Positions 1-10,190 of a stretch of 64,000 nt of DNA are shown here, piece by piece. The position numbers were made by a program, and so were the translations under genes. The stretch comes from Prorocentrum cordatum. Lineage: Eukaryota; Sar; Dinophyceae; Prorocentrales; Prorocentraceae. The notes under the pieces are model-generated. The model saw nothing but the letters and a program-made list of their open reading frames with translations. It searched no databases and had not been told where the DNA came from. Location: positions 230,882-294,881 of the forward strand of contig CAUYUJ010020571.1 of NCBI GenBank assembly GCA_963575745.1, written 5' to 3'. Numbering within the stretch: the first letter of the stretch is position 1; each line of letters opens with the position of its first letter.

Positions 1-149
1 CCCAGTCCAGCAACATTCTACATATGTTGGATGCCAAGCAGTTCTCGGAGGCCCACGTCAATGAGATGCAGACTGTACTCGTGGAAAAGACCTCTGACGA
101 CCCTGGCGCCGCGAGCTCGGGGGGGAGGTCGCCCGGCAAGAGAAAATGA
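1..149 (+). CDS. 3' end of an unrecognised gene
   Basis: An open frame enters from the left edge (codons start at position 3) and ends at TGA 147-149. About 48 codons are visible. The reading (SSNILHMLDAKQFSEAHVNEM, then an acidic/Ser/Gly stretch and a basic SPGKRK end) has the mixed composition of a real protein, unlike the low-complexity frames nearby. The Lys/Arg-rich tail resembles the tails of other genes in this window. The 5' part is outside the window, so neither family nor start can be given. Confidence 0.5.
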   Translation, partial: QSSNILHMLDAKQFSEAHVNEMQTVLVEKTSDDPGAASSGGRSPGKRK

Positions 150-350
150 GGGAGTGAATCCAGACGTGGAGGATGACGATGAGGGAGGATGGGGTGGCAG
201 TGGAGAGGGGGGCTAAAGCAATTCTAATTCCCGACCTAGGCTCTGCCCAGAAGGGTTCTTAACCTGTGTGCTTAAAGGGCCAGGCAGTGCTCCTCGCCCC
301 AGGCGGTTCCCCCAGGATCCGCCCCCCCGCGGTTCCCCCAGCGGCGCTCC
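150..350. other. no gene seen; GC-rich 3' flank
   Basis: This is the flank of the partial gene. It holds two near-repeats of a GCGGTTCCCCCAG motif at about 302-346. No ORF, RNA gene or palindrome is convincing here. Confidence 0.4.
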
Positions 351-870
351 CTTAGCTTAGCGTTGCTTATCTCATCTTACTTTAGCTTATTCCATCTTAG
401 CCTAGCTTAGCTTCATCTTAGCTCAGGTCTATCTTAGCTTAGCTTACCTTCATCTTAGCTTCGCCAGGCTTTAGCATAGCAGAGCACCGCATATCATAGC
501 ATATCGTAGCACAGCACAGCGCAGCACAGCATATCATAGCAAAGCCCAGCATAGCACAGCATAGCGCAGCATAGCATAACATAGCATAGCATAGCGCAGC
601 ACAGCACAGCACAGCACAGCACAGCACAGCACCGCGCAGCATAGCATAGCATTGCAGAGCAGAGCAGAGCATAGCATAGCATAGCATAGCGCAGCGTAAG
701 CATAGCCCATCATAGCTTAGCATAACACAGCGCATCATGACATAACATAGCTTAGCATATCATATCATAGCATAGCATCGCATGGCGCAGCATTGCATAG
801 CATAGCATATCATAGCACAGCATAGCATGGCATAGCGTAGCATAGCACAGCCTAGCAACTAGTGCTGCTT
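350..870. repeat. (AGCAT/AGCAC) pentamer-decamer array
   Basis: A 5-bp repeat (AGCAT, AGCAC, AGCGC variants) runs for about 500 bp, with a looser TTAGCTTAGCTT block at its left end. The minus-strand ORFs here read as Cys/Met/Leu repeats and are by-products of the array. Confidence 0.9.
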
Positions 871-966
871 TCCTAGGGGCTCCAACTTCTGGGTAGGGTC
901 GCACTGGGGTCATCCTTGAACGCCCGAAGGGCTCAGCTGCAGACCTTGCCGCGCCCGCGCAACTAC

Positions 967-2178
967 ATGGTGGCCGCCGACTGGGGGAAGCTCAAGAACC
1001 CCAACTTCGATTTCAACACGAAGTGTGTTGTGGCGATCAATCGGATGTTGCGCATTGGTTGTGCGCACCCCTCTGAGCCATCCTACGTGGCGCTGTTGGC
1101 GACGATTCTGTTGGCAGGGCCAAATGGGCCAGTCGCTGAGATGAACATCGAAGCCAACAAAGTCATAAACCAGCTGACCGACCTGAAGACCAGGCACAAG
1201 CTCGCTGCTTCTAGAGGGGCGGCGCCGCCGCCTTGCGCAGTGTTCCCCAGCGACGCGGAGGAGCTCAAGAAGGCCAACCCCGTCTTCTACAAGTTGGCTT
1301 ATGCTGCGGAGCCTCACTGCCCAAGTCAGATCGACGCAGCGAGCGTGGATGGGCTCCGCAAGGCGCTGCCAGCCCGCAGGGCCCACGCGAGCGTCGCGGA
1401 GCCCAAGCTGCAGCTCCGCGGGGGCGGCAGCGCTGCAGCGTCGCGTGCTAATCCAGCCGAAGCCTTGCTGATGACCATGCTCGATCGCTTGGTCGTCGGC
1501 CCGAACGCGGCAAACTTGCAGATCTTCGGCCCCCAGGTGCAGCGGAGCTCCACGCAGGGTGAGCTGCCGGCCGGTGGCGCAGCTGGTGCAGTCGCGGATG
1601 AGGGCCCACATTGTGCGGCGACGGGCTCCGCGGGCGCCGCGCTGGCGATCGAGGACTAGAAGGAGAGCCAGGGCGAGAAGGACAGCCAGGAGGCGGCGGA
1701 GCATCCTGCGGGCCCAGGTTCGCAGAAGGCTTTCAGCACCGAGGAGCTCGCCGAACAATTCAGGGGTGCTATGAGGAAGCCTGCAGCAGCCGAGGGCGCC
1801 GCCATGAAACGCCCTGCCGCTGCAACCACAGAGTCGCCGGCAAAGGCTCAGAAGACTGATGGCAAGGAAAAGGCGACCCCGAAGGCTCCGAAGACTGATG
1901 CCAAGAACAAGGAGACCCCGCGCACCAAGACCAAGAAGACGGCCTCTGCAACGACACCGCCGACGAAGGCGACGCCGAAGAAACCCTCGCGCCCTGGCAC
2001 GGCCTACGCGGACCCAATCCGCGTTGGAGAGCTCATCATCTACACCGCCACGAAGACTAAGCAGTGGAGGGTGAAGCCCTCTTGGACCAGGGTGGACAAG
2101 GCCTTCAGCTGGAAGGCCGAGGATCCGAAGGAGGCGTGGGCTCGCGCGTGGGCCTACCTCTCCACCAAGAAGAAATGA
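967..2178 (+). CDS. Lys-rich protein of unknown function with one internal TAG
   Basis: The frame runs from ATG 967 (MVAADWGKLKNPNFDF) to TGA 2176-2178, about 403 codons, with a single in-frame TAG at 1657-1659. Coding character continues unchanged after the TAG, so this is one gene and not two. The first ~230 residues are mixed alpha-helical sequence. Residues ~270-345 are a Lys/Pro/Ala linker (KRPAAATTESPAKAQK). The last ~55 residues form a compact domain (IYTATKTKQWRVKPSW, DPKEAWARAWAYL). The architecture of globular N-part, Lys-rich linker and small basic C-part resembles the gene at 54930-56551. A weak DinoSL-like stretch ending GGGCTCAG lies at about 920-937. Function unknown. The TAG could mean decay, readthrough or a sequencing error. 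Confidence 0.6.
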
Positions 2179-2188
2179 GTGCATGATC

Positions 2189-2199
2189 GCGAGGCTCGC
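2189..2199. other. short palindrome 3' of the Lys-rich gene
   Basis: GCGAG-G-CTCGC, 5-bp arms, begins 11 nt after the stop at 2178. It has the GCGAG/CTCGC core seen after several genes at 47-57 kb. Confidence 0.4.
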
Positions 2200-2289
2200 C
2201 CGCGACTTGCCCACCGAATGCGCGCGCTCAGCAGGGGCGCCGGCCGCGCCGCGCGCGTTTCAGAGTTATCGAACAAATTAGCGAAGAAA

Positions 2290-3060
2290 AACCATCATCT
2301 ATAATCCCTCCACCTATCCCCCTCCCCCCTTTCCCCTCCTCCTTCAAATTCGCCATCCCTCCTCCGTATTCTGCCTCGTCCTCCCTCGCCCTCCAAATGA
2401 TTTTCTCGTCCGCCTCCACCTGCCTCCTTGCCCTCGCCCCCCCTTCCTGCGCCATTCCTCCTTCCGTGAGCCCCCTCATCATCGCCGTCATCATCATCAT
2501 CACCATCATCATCATCAGCATCATCGTCATCCGGATGATGATGATCATCATCATCATCATCCGGCCGAGCCGAGCCGAGCCGAGCCGGCGCGCGGGCCGG
2601 CTCAGCGGACGGACGACGACGACGACCGCGACCACGATGACGACGACGACCACGACCACGACGACCACGGCGACGACGACGACGACCACGACGACGACGA
2701 CGACGACGACGACGACCACGACGACGACGACGACGACGACGCCGAAGACGACGACGACGACGACGACGACGACGTCCTCACCCCCCTCCCCCAATGGGCG
2801 GGGGCAAGGGGGATTGGGAGGGAGGGGGGAGAAGGAGGGAGGGAAAGAGGGAGGGGGGGAGGGAAAGACGGAGGGAGGGAAGGAAGGGAGGGAGAGGTCG
2901 TCGTCGTCGCCGTCGCCGCCGCCGCCGCTGCCGTCGTCGTCGTCGTCGTCGTCGTCGCGGTCGCCCTCGCAGCCCTCGTCTTTCGCCGTCGCCTTCAGGG
3001 GGAAAGGGGGGGAGTGAGGGAGGGGGGGAGAGAAGGATGACCCCTCCCTTCCAGGGAAAG
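2290..3060. repeat. (CAT)n, (GAC)n and purine/pyrimidine tracts
   Basis: CT-rich sequence is followed by (ATC)n at about 2480-2560, (GAC/GACCAC)n at about 2605-2775 and GGGA tracts to about 3050. Long poly-Thr, poly-Val and poly-Asp frames on both strands are repeat by-products. No gene is seen. Confidence 0.9.
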
Positions 3061-3304
3061 GCGGCCGCGCGCCGTTCGCCGCGCTCCTGCGCCGAGCGCG
3101 GCGCGAAACGTGCGGACAGTGTGCCGACATTGGCGGTGGCCCTGCTTAGATAACGCGTGAGGGGTGTGCCGAGATGGGCGCGGTGCCGCCAGCGGAATTG
3201 CGTTCGGCGGAGCTCCTTGCATCGGGGCGCGAACCGTGCAAAGCGTGGGCTGTCTTGTGCTCGCGGGGCAAATCGCAACCAACAAAGCGTGCTCCGCGCG
3301 ACTC
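3060..3304. other. no gene seen
   Basis: GC-rich sequence between the tracts and the retroelement's AT-rich leader. It holds short motif repeats (GTGCCGACATTGGC, GTGCCGAGATGGGC). No supported feature. Confidence 0.4.
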
Positions 3305-3465
3305 TATAAATGAATTGAGAAAATGCAGAAAAAGGTATGACAAGTAATGAAAAGGTTTTAAAAGAGTTTGGAAAAGTTAAAACAGAGTTGTAAAATAGTT
3401 ATAACTTCTTATAACTTACATATAAGTGTGAGATATAACACAACTTATAGCCACACCAAACGCAC
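3305..3465 (+). promoter_or_regulatory. AT-rich leader of the retroelement
   Basis: A sharp AT-rich island of about 160 bp lies in otherwise GC-rich DNA and ends ~50 bp before the gag-like ATG. It includes CTATAAATG at about 3304-3312 and repeated TTATAACTT blocks at about 3399-3450. Its place suggests a 5' UTR or internal promoter. This is inferred from composition and position only. Confidence 0.35.
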
Positions 3466-3513
3466 AGATCACCACAGTACCTGTTGGAGGCGGGGCGGTA
3501 GGCGGAGGCGGCG

Positions 3514-4320
3514 ATGGAGGAGCTCGCGGAGACCCGACCCTGGCGTGGGCGGCGGTGGAGACGCGAGGACAGTACCGACGAGGAGAGGAGGTGCTGCTTC
3601 CAGCGGCTGCCGTGACCTTGGGCGAGGTGGCGCTGGTGCCGACAGGCGATGGCGGGAGCCTGCGCCTGCGGCGGCTGAGGCGCCAGGACGTGATGAGGTG
3701 GGTCGGAGCGGAGGCTGCCGGAGACGCGCGGATCCTGCACGTGAGCCTGAGCGATGCTGGGCGGCAGAGGACTCAGTGGCGCGACGTGGTGAGCAAGTCG
3801 AGCGTCACGGATTTCGCCGGTTGGCCCGTGGTCGGCCCCAGGACCACCGAGTGGTGCATGATGTTCTTGAACAGACGAGGAGGAGGACCAATGGACCACC
3901 ACAGGTACTTCACGATGCTGCACGGCCTCGAGACTGGCGACTGGGGCGTGGATACGCACCGCATGCGCCTCAAGGCGGTGGAGGAGGCGAGGACTTACGA
4001 CCACCTGGAGCTGTGCAACTTGGCGAGCTTCGAAGTCCTCTTCCGCCAAGCCCAATTGGCGGAGTGCGTGCACGAGCAGGAGAGGGTCGCCAGGCAGACG
4101 GTTGGCGGCAAAGGAAAGAAGGGAGCCGGCAAGGGGGCCGGCCTGCTGGACGAGAGTCTTCACGGGCCAGCACCGCGACGCGGGCAGCGTCATGCTGGCT
4201 CCGGAGCTGATGGACTTCGCGTCACGAGAAGTCGAGAGGGACGCCAACATCATGAAGCAGGTGAGGAAGGCGCGAGAAGAGCGCCGACCCCTCACCAACA
4301 AGAAGAAGGATGGGGAATGA
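3514..4320 (+). pseudogene. gag-like ORF of the DIRS-like element
   Basis: The likely start is ATG 3514 (MEELAETRP, frame 1). The reading passes to frame 3 near 3535-3541 (AAVETRGQYRRGEEVLLP) and returns to frame 1 near 4150 (VFTGQHRDAGSVMLAPELMD), ending at TGA 4318-4320. The middle part includes GPRTTEWCMMFLNRRG and HHRYFTMLHGLETGDWG, followed by a Gly/Lys-rich patch (GGKGKKGAGKGAG) and a charged coiled segment (ASREVERDANIMKQVRKARE). It stands where a gag protein would, immediately 5' of RT. No zinc knuckle is seen, so the gag label rests on position. Two frameshifts break it. Confidence 0.55.
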
Positions 4321-5987
4321 TCGGGCAGGAGCGCCTGCCCACTGGCCCCGGCCGCCGGCGGCAGCCGAGCGCGGCAGGGGCGGAGGCCATCCTCCACAGT
4401 TTCGCAGCCGCCCTCGTGAGCGTCGAGTTGCTCGCGAGCTTCTTCCGCTGCCCTTGCCCGAGAGACAGTCAGGCCTGCCAGCGCTGGTTCGTATTCCTGG
4501 AGGGGGGGGCGAGATGTCGAGCCATGCAGTCCGCCGGCGGAGACTTCGGGCGCGTCATCGAGAGGGTGGAGTGTCCGGGGCGATCGCCACCCTCAACGAG
4601 CTGCACGGGGCCAGCGAGGACCTCGACAGCACCAGTTTGCGGCCGAGTTCGGCGCAGCTTTCTTGCTTGGCGCGCATCGAGCAAGCCCGCCGTGAGCTCG
4701 GTTCGCCTCCAGCTGACTTGCATGGACAGGGAGCCCTGGAGGAGCTCCTGTCGAAGCAGAGCTACGGCGGTGTCGCCGGAGCTGCTACCCCCCTCGAGGT
4801 GGAGCGGGTTGCCTTGCCCAGTCTCCAGCGTCGACCCGCGCGCATCCAGGATGTCGGGGGCTCGGCGGGCGCGGAGGCTCTCGAGGTTTTCAAGAGTTTG
4901 GTTCGGGCGCCCGAAGATGGGGCGGCTGAGGAAGAGCGCCAGCAGTTGCGCCGTGCCTACAACGACCCGATCGTTCGCCAGAAGCCGAAGGAGTACGCTA
5001 AGCTCCTTAGGAAGCTGCACGAGCGGGGCATCATCGAGCACAGGCGCAGCTGCAAGAAGAGCGTCGGTACTTTTTGCGCGTGGAAGAAGGGGGGGAGCAA
5101 CGTCTTATCCTGGATTGCAGAGTGAGCAATTGCTGGTTCAAGGACGCCCCGGGAGTGAGCCTGGCGACAGGCGACAGTTTTGGGCGGCTCGAGATCGAGG
5201 GGACCGAGCCTGTGTACGCGTCGGGCGTGGACATCGAGGTGGCCTTCTACTCGATAAGCCTGCCCGAGGAGCTACGCGAGTACTTCGGGATGGAGCCCGT
5301 GTGTGCTGGGGCTGTCGGAGTTCGATGGCTAGGCGGTGAACGCGTGCATCCTGGAGTGAGGGTCGTGCCGGTGCTGAGCGCGCTGCCCATGGGCTTCAAG
5401 GGGCGCTGTACGTCTGCCAGGCGCTCCACGAGGCGGTAGCCGAGAGGGTCACCGGCGTGGGTGCGGACAACAGACTGGTGGACGGGCGGCCTGCCCCTGT
5501 GGTTACTCAGGGCTGCGTCCACACCGAGTACGTAGATAACTTCGTGGCGCTCGGGACGGACAGAGAAGAGGGCCGCCGGCTGGCCACTGAGGTCGGCGCC
5601 GTTCTTGAGGCTGACGGGCCTGGCGTGCATCCAGTCACTTGCAGTCGAGGCGGAGATGCGCTTGGCTGGCACTTTGACGAGCTGCGGCCTGCAGTGGGGA
5701 TAGCTCCACGAACGGCCTGGCGGCTCATTCTCGGCCTGCGCGAGATCCTGCGCAGAGGACGAGCGAGCGGTTCCCAGTTGAGAAGCATCGTTGGTCATTT
5801 TACCTTTCGCGTTCTGTTGCGACGTCCCATCCTATCGGTCTTGCACACCGTGTATGCCTTTATCGATCGTCATCCTGTCCGAGTAACACCTCTTTGGGAT
5901 TCTGTGAGGGATGAGCTGGAGTGGGTGAGTCATCTGGTACCCCTGGCCTCTAGAGAGCTCAATATGACGTGGGGCCCCAAGGTGACG
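4321..5987 (+). pseudogene. reverse transcriptase of the DIRS-like element
   Basis: Frame 2 (to ~5090) reads LRRAYNDPIVRQKPKEYAKL and KKSVGTFCAWKKGG. Frame 1 (~5095-5400) reads RLILDCRVSN, the catalytic motif A DIEVAFYSI (5228-5256) and ALPMGFK. Frame 3 (~5403-5987) reads ALYVCQALHE and motif C YVDN (5529-5540). These are the ordered RT palm motifs. The second Asp of YxDD is Asn here. The 5090 shift lies in a G7 run (5089-5095); one more G restores the frame. The 5400 shift fits loss of one T before GGGCGC. Sequence from 4321 to 4570 is in doubtful frame. The enzyme would copy element RNA into DNA, but this copy is broken. Confidence 0.75.
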
Positions 5988-6520
5988 GTTTTCGACGCGA
6001 GCGAGTGGGGCTACGGGGTTATGGAACGACGATGCGACATTGGTGCGATCAAATACGCGGGACGTTATTCTGATGGGTGGAGGTTTACGAAGTGCGGGGA
6101 GCAACGGGCACGCCCACGAGATGATGAGGGAGTCTGGGGACAAGAGCAAGGATAACTTCGAGGGGTGCCTGCGGTGCCCAGGTCTGTCTGGGGAGGCTGC
6201 TGGAGGCGTGTGATGAGTAGACCTTGGAGCGTCTCGGGCGACCAGGTGATCTTGGAGGCTCGGGCTGGTGTTTGGGCGCTGCGTCACATTCTGCGGGGCA
6301 GCAAAGCCGTGGGCTGTCGACATCTCGTGCTCAGTGACGCTACGGGCCGTTGTGCTCGGGATTACCAAAGGTCGGAGCTCGAGTCGGGCGATGGCGCGCT
6401 GCCTTAGGCAGTGGGCCGCCCTGTGCTTGGCCAGCTTCGCCGCGGTTCACGCGCGCTGGATCTCCTCCGAGAGGAACGCGGCGGACGGAGCCTCGCGCGG
6501 CTCAGAGGAGCGTAGCGCCG
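5988..6520 (+). pseudogene. RNase H domain of the DIRS-like element
   Basis: The RNase H acidic residues appear in order: VFDASEWGYG (Asp codon 5994-5996), ILEARAGVWAL (Glu 6255-6257) and HLVLSDA (Asp 6336-6338) in frame 3. Frame 1 then gives GITKGRSSSRAM and ARWISSERNAADGASRG (about 6450-6500), the usual C-terminal SE.N.AD..SR block. A stop (TAA 6153-6155) and a shift near 6345 interrupt it. The role would be removal of RNA from the RNA:DNA hybrid. Confidence 0.7.
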
Positions 6521-6639
6521 CTGCCTGTCGGGATGCTCAGCCGCGGCCCGAGCGCGCGGCGGCTTGGAGGCCTGGCGGCTGTCCCGACGGCGGCGGCTTC
6601 GAGCTCGTGGACCCCATCACTGGCGGCTTCATCCTAGGC

Positions 6640-7870
6640 GGTGGAGGCGACCCATTTGTCCTCGGGCCGCCGCCTCGGCTCGAGCTTCCCAACGTGCAGT
6701 GCTCTGGTGAAGAGGCAGGCGGGCCAGGCGCAGCAGCGGGCGAGGCAGCGGCGGCGCCGGGCCAGCGCCAGCTCGCAGGCGAGCGCGAGCGCGGCAGCAC
6801 ACCATCGCGCAGGCGCCAGCCGCGGGGTTGCCGCCGCCGGGCGGCGGCAGGCGCTGCTGGGGCAGGAGCTGACGCAGCTGGAGCGCGGCGTGCCGCTCGG
6901 GTCTCGCCCGCTGACCGTGCTGGAGGAAGAGGCGGTGGGCTGGGCCCTCTCACGCAGAAGGACTACCGCAATCGGTTCAGCTGCTTCGTGCGTTGGGCCT
7001 CCAAGAAGGGGATGAGCCTGAAGACTCCGGCGGACGCCGACGGCGCGCTGGTGGCGTGGCTGAACGAGCAGTTCTTCGAGGGCGAGCCGCTGGCGACGGG
7101 AACCAAGATGCTGGCGGCGCTGTGCCATCTGCTCCCGGGGGTGCCCCGAGGCGCGCCCGAGCTTCGGCGATCGCGACGGGCGCTCCAGGGTTGGAGACGG
7201 CACAACCCTGCCAGCTCTCGCTTGCCGCTGCCCTGGCCTGCGACTGCCGGTCTGGTGAAGGAGATTCTGGCGCGGGGGCAGCTGGCGGCCGCAGGAGCGA
7301 CGTCCACGGCCTTCGTGCTGCTGCTGCTGCGGCCGGCGGAGACGCTGAGGCTGGCAGGCGGCTGCTTAGTGGCGCCAGTGAGCGGAGGGACACCGAATCG
7401 CCGCAAGTGGCCCGTGGTGCTCCACCCGCACGAGAAGGGTCTGACCCTCGAAAGTGGGGGCGCAGGACGAGCGCATGGTGTTCGACAACCCCGAGTTCGA
7501 GCTGGTGGTGCCGATGCTGGTGAGCTTGCAGAAAACCGTGGCGGAGTGAAGGCCCCTCTTCCCGCTGCGCTCCGCCCAGTGGCAGGAGGCCGTGAGGTCC
7601 GCCACAAGGCTATTGTTCCCCAGCCTCGTCGCCCCCACGCTGTACCAGCTGAGGCACGGCGGGGCTTTGCACGAGGCGCTGACCGAGTTCCGGAGCACCG
7701 AGGGCCTCATGCGCCGAGGCAGGTGGCACAGCCTGCGATCGGTCAAGTGGTACGAGAAAGGCGGGCGCGTGAACCAGGTGCTGAGGTCGCTGACGCCCAA
7801 GGAGCTGAACGCCGCGCTGGAGGCCGAGCGCACGCTTGGCGCGTGCCTCTCGCGGACATACCGCGAGTAG
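6640..7870 (+). pseudogene. tyrosine recombinase (YR) of the DIRS-like element
   Basis: The N-terminal DNA-binding part reads across a frame switch at ~6940 (SRPLTVLEEEAV in frame 2, then TQKDYRNRFSCFVRWASKKG in frame 1). The catalytic part holds LLLLRPAETLRL (first Arg), then, in frame 2 after ~7455, LYQLRHGGALHEAL and RGRWHSLRSVKWYEK, which supply Arg-His, Trp and the nucleophile Tyr. The usual first His of HxxR is Tyr (YQLR). An in-frame TGA at 7547-7549 and the ~7455 shift break the ORF. It ends at TAG 7868-7870. YRs integrate circular element DNA without target duplication. The stretch 6500-6640 is a Gly/Pro/Arg linker. Confidence 0.75.
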
Positions 7871-8637
7871 CGGGCAGAGAGGGCTTCGCGCTGGAGATCT
7901 TCTCCGGGGGCGGGAGGTTCAGCCACTGCTGGAGGCAGCGGCCGCCGCGGGGCTTGCCGATCTTCGAGATTGACGTCAGCCACCACTGCTCCCGCGACCT
8001 CAGCAGCCGCTCCGCCCAACGGCGCATCCTGGGCTGGATCCGCTCGGGCTGTTGCCGCGCGGCATGGCTCGGGGCGCCGTGCGCGACCTTCTCCCGGGCG
8101 CGCGACTCTGGCGCCAGGCCGCCGCGACTTAGGTCAGATGACCTGCCTCTGGGCCCCCCAGGACTTTCAGAGGCCGACCAAGTAAAGGTAGACGTTGCCA
8201 ATGAGCTGTGCCGTTTTTCAGCAAAAGTTATAGCCTGTTGCCTGTCGCGCGGTGTGCCTGCAGTGCTCGAGAATCCAGCCTCGTCTCGCTTGTGGCTCAC
8301 GCCTTTCATTTCATCGGTTAGGGCTCGCAAGGAAGTGGGAGAAACCGCCGCGGACTTCTGTGTGGATGGAATGGCATGGCGAAAGAGGACTCGGCTTCTG
8401 CATGTGCATATCGATATTCCCCCTGCCGCGCGCGTGTGTCACAGTGCCCAGAATCAACACAAGTGCGATCGCACTGGCCAGAAGCATGTGGTGCTGCACG
8501 GAAAAGGGCCTGATGGGAAGTGGCTCACCAAGACGGCTGAGCCCTACCCGCGCTCGCTGTGCAAGCGCTTAGTCAATCAGTTTCGTGCCTCAATGATTGC
8601 CTGTGAAGTAAATTGTATCAGAAGGGGTCTTGATTGA
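7871..8637 (+). CDS. C5-cytosine-methyltransferase-like domain of the DIRS-like element
   Basis: Frame 1 stays open to TGA 8635-8637 (about 255 codons). It has the ordered marks of the C5-MTase fold: LEIFSGGGRFSHCW (SAM-binding motif I, from 7891), LGAPCATFSRARD (motif IV, Cys codon 8080-8082), AVLENPASSRLW (motif VI-like, ENP in place of ENV, ~8262-8292), then YPRSLCKRLVNQF near the end. The frame is also open upstream through the YR region, so it may be fused to the YR or be a separate ORF. Dinoflagellate retrotransposons carrying DNMTs are known from the literature. I infer but cannot show activity. The target-recognition region is short, so another class I MTase remains possible. Confidence 0.6.
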
Positions 8638-8676
8638 ACGGCGGGCCATGGTTCGACTTTGGTGCGGTCTCAGCTT

Positions 8677-9110
8677 GGAGTTGACAGAGTGTTCGAATGC
8701 ATTCCCTTGTCTTAGTGCGCTCGTTGCTCAGCTCCAGCTGTGGGTAGCCTTCCCACTCGCACACATATTGCCCTCTCAGAGGGGTGGCCATGGCGCGAGG
8801 AAAGAGGGCTAGAGATCTGACGGTACTTGTACATTGATCTTGGAGCTTCAGCCTCGCAGATTTGGCCGCATCTCGTTGTTCCGCAACTGGCTTCGCTCAA
8901 GTTCCCTCCCATTTCTTACGAGCTAACGCTTTCCGCTGCTCTTTTTCACCCGCCCCTTGCTTCGACTCGACAGTGGGAGTTGACAGAGTGTTCGAATGTA
9001 TTCCCTTGTCTTAGTGCGCTCGTTGCTCAGCTCCAGCTGTGGGTAGCCTTCCAACTCGCACACATATTGCCCTCTCAGAGGGGTGGCCATGGCGCGAGGA
9101 AAGAGGGCTA
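8677..9110. repeat. 135-bp direct repeat, two copies 299 bp apart
   Basis: Copies at 8677-8811 and 8976-9110 share GGAGTTGACAGAGTGTTCG through AAGAGGGCTA and differ at about two positions by eye. They start 40 bp after the MTase stop. They may be a 3' component of the retroelement or a recent local duplication. Confidence 0.85.
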
Positions 9111-9155
9111 TATATATGTATATATACATACATATATATATACATATATATATTA
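9105..9155. repeat. (TA)n microsatellite
   Basis: TATATATGTATATATACATAC-type sequence begins exactly at the end of the second 135-bp copy. Confidence 0.85.
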
Positions 9156-9537
9156 TGGATTCTGGAGGCCTTTCCGGCAGGTTGCAGCCCTTCTTGAGCC
9201 ACTTGGAACGGCATCTCGAGTATCTTGAAGGCCGCCGTGGGCGAATTGGGAGGCTTCCGAGGGCCAGGGAGGTGCGCCGGGGAATTCGTGGACCAATTGC
9301 CCCCCCCTTTCGCCAGGGAGCTCGTTGATCCCTCCGGCCTCCGTCTAACGGGATTTTGAAGTTCACGGGAGTGGGGAAAGGAGTAGGGGGACAGCCAAAT
9401 GTCGCACACGCCTTTTCACCCCCGGCAAGCGGGGGTCGGCGGATATTTTCTCGGGAGCGTTGCGACGGGGGTCGATGCAAACGGGGTTCAGCCAGAGCGC
9501 CCGATCTTGGAGGATCCTGCAGAGCCAGGGTTGCATT
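9156..9537. other. no gene seen
   Basis: Mixed GC-rich spacer. Open frames on both strands lack coding character. CGGCGGATATTTTC and similar short motifs occur, but nothing is assignable. Confidence 0.4.
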
Positions 9538-9608
9538 GACCTGGGCTGGCGCGCAGGATCCTGCAGGATCTTGCAGGACCTTGCAGGATCTTGCAGGATC
9601 CTGCATGG
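9538..9608. repeat. CAGGATC(C/T)TG array
   Basis: Tandem 10-11 bp units of GCAGGATCYT. An isolated related unit lies at about 9515. Confidence 0.8.
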
Positions 9609-9649
9609 CCTGACTCGCACGGGCTTGGATTGACCCGGGTCAGTAGATC

Positions 9650-9900
9650 CCCGACCCTCTTCCTCTCCATTCTCCTTCCCTTTTCTGGTGCCCCTCTGCT
9701 CCTCTTCCTCTCCATTCGCTCCTCTTCCTCTCCATTCTGCTCCTCTGCCCCTTTCTGCCCCTCTTCCTCTCCATTCGCTCCTCTTCCTCTCCATTCTGCT
9801 CCTCTTCCTCTCCATTCGCTCCCTTTTCTGCCCCCTCTGCATCCTCAGATCGTCTCCTCACGCTCCTCTTCCTCTCCATTCTCCTTCCCTTTTCTGGCGC
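9650..9900. repeat. CTCTTCCTCTCCATTC minisatellite
   Basis: Units of about 20-24 bp built on CTCTTCCTCTCCATTC followed by KCTC. The frames here read as Ser/Leu/Pro or Glu/Arg repeats. Confidence 0.9.
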
Positions 9901-10079
9901 CCCTCTGCCCGACTCGGTTTCGGGCGGTGTTCTCGCCAGAGCGTGGCACGGGCAGCACGGATGGGAGGAGAAGGCAGAACACTCGTTGACGCAAGGGCGT
10001 TGTTGATGCACGAGTGCGGATGGACTTGGCTCCCAGCATGTAAGGCGTTCCAGAAAGGGCCTTGCCTTCGATTCGAGGA

Positions 10080-10190
10080 TCGAAAAGGGTTGCCATGTCT
10101 TCCTCGGCGGAAGGCGGCGGAAGGCCGGCGGAAGTAAAACGGCGGCGGCTCCGCGGGCGGAAGCTGGCGGAAGTCGGCGGAAGTAAAAAT
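10080..10190. repeat. GCGGAAG short tandem repeat
   Basis: Irregular tandem GGCGGAAG/GGCGGAAGT units. The following 500 bp (10190-10690) hold no supported feature. Confidence 0.75.

Larger units (their letters stand above)
3305..8640 (+). mobile_element. decayed DIRS-like (tyrosine-recombinase) retrotransposon
   Basis: In order on the plus strand: an AT-rich leader, a gag-like ORF, reverse transcriptase, RNase H, a tyrosine recombinase and a cytosine-methyltransferase-like domain. The combination of RT, RNase H and a YR in place of a DDE integrase defines the DIRS order. The reading switches frame near 3535, 4150, 4570, 5092, 5400, 6345, 6940, 7455 and 7871, and carries stops TAA 6153 and TGA 7547, so this copy is probably dead. 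No terminal inverted or split repeats could be matched between the two ends. The 135-bp repeat just downstream (8677-9110) is a candidate 3' component only. Confidence 0.8.

Noticed and set aside
439-738. 99-aa and 69-aa minus-strand Cys/Met/Leu ORFs
   Set aside because: Direct translation of the AGCAT/AGCAC array.
910-2214. 434-aa minus-strand ORF
   Set aside because: Antisense of the Lys-rich gene; Arg/Leu-rich composition typical of the opposite strand of GC-rich coding sequence.
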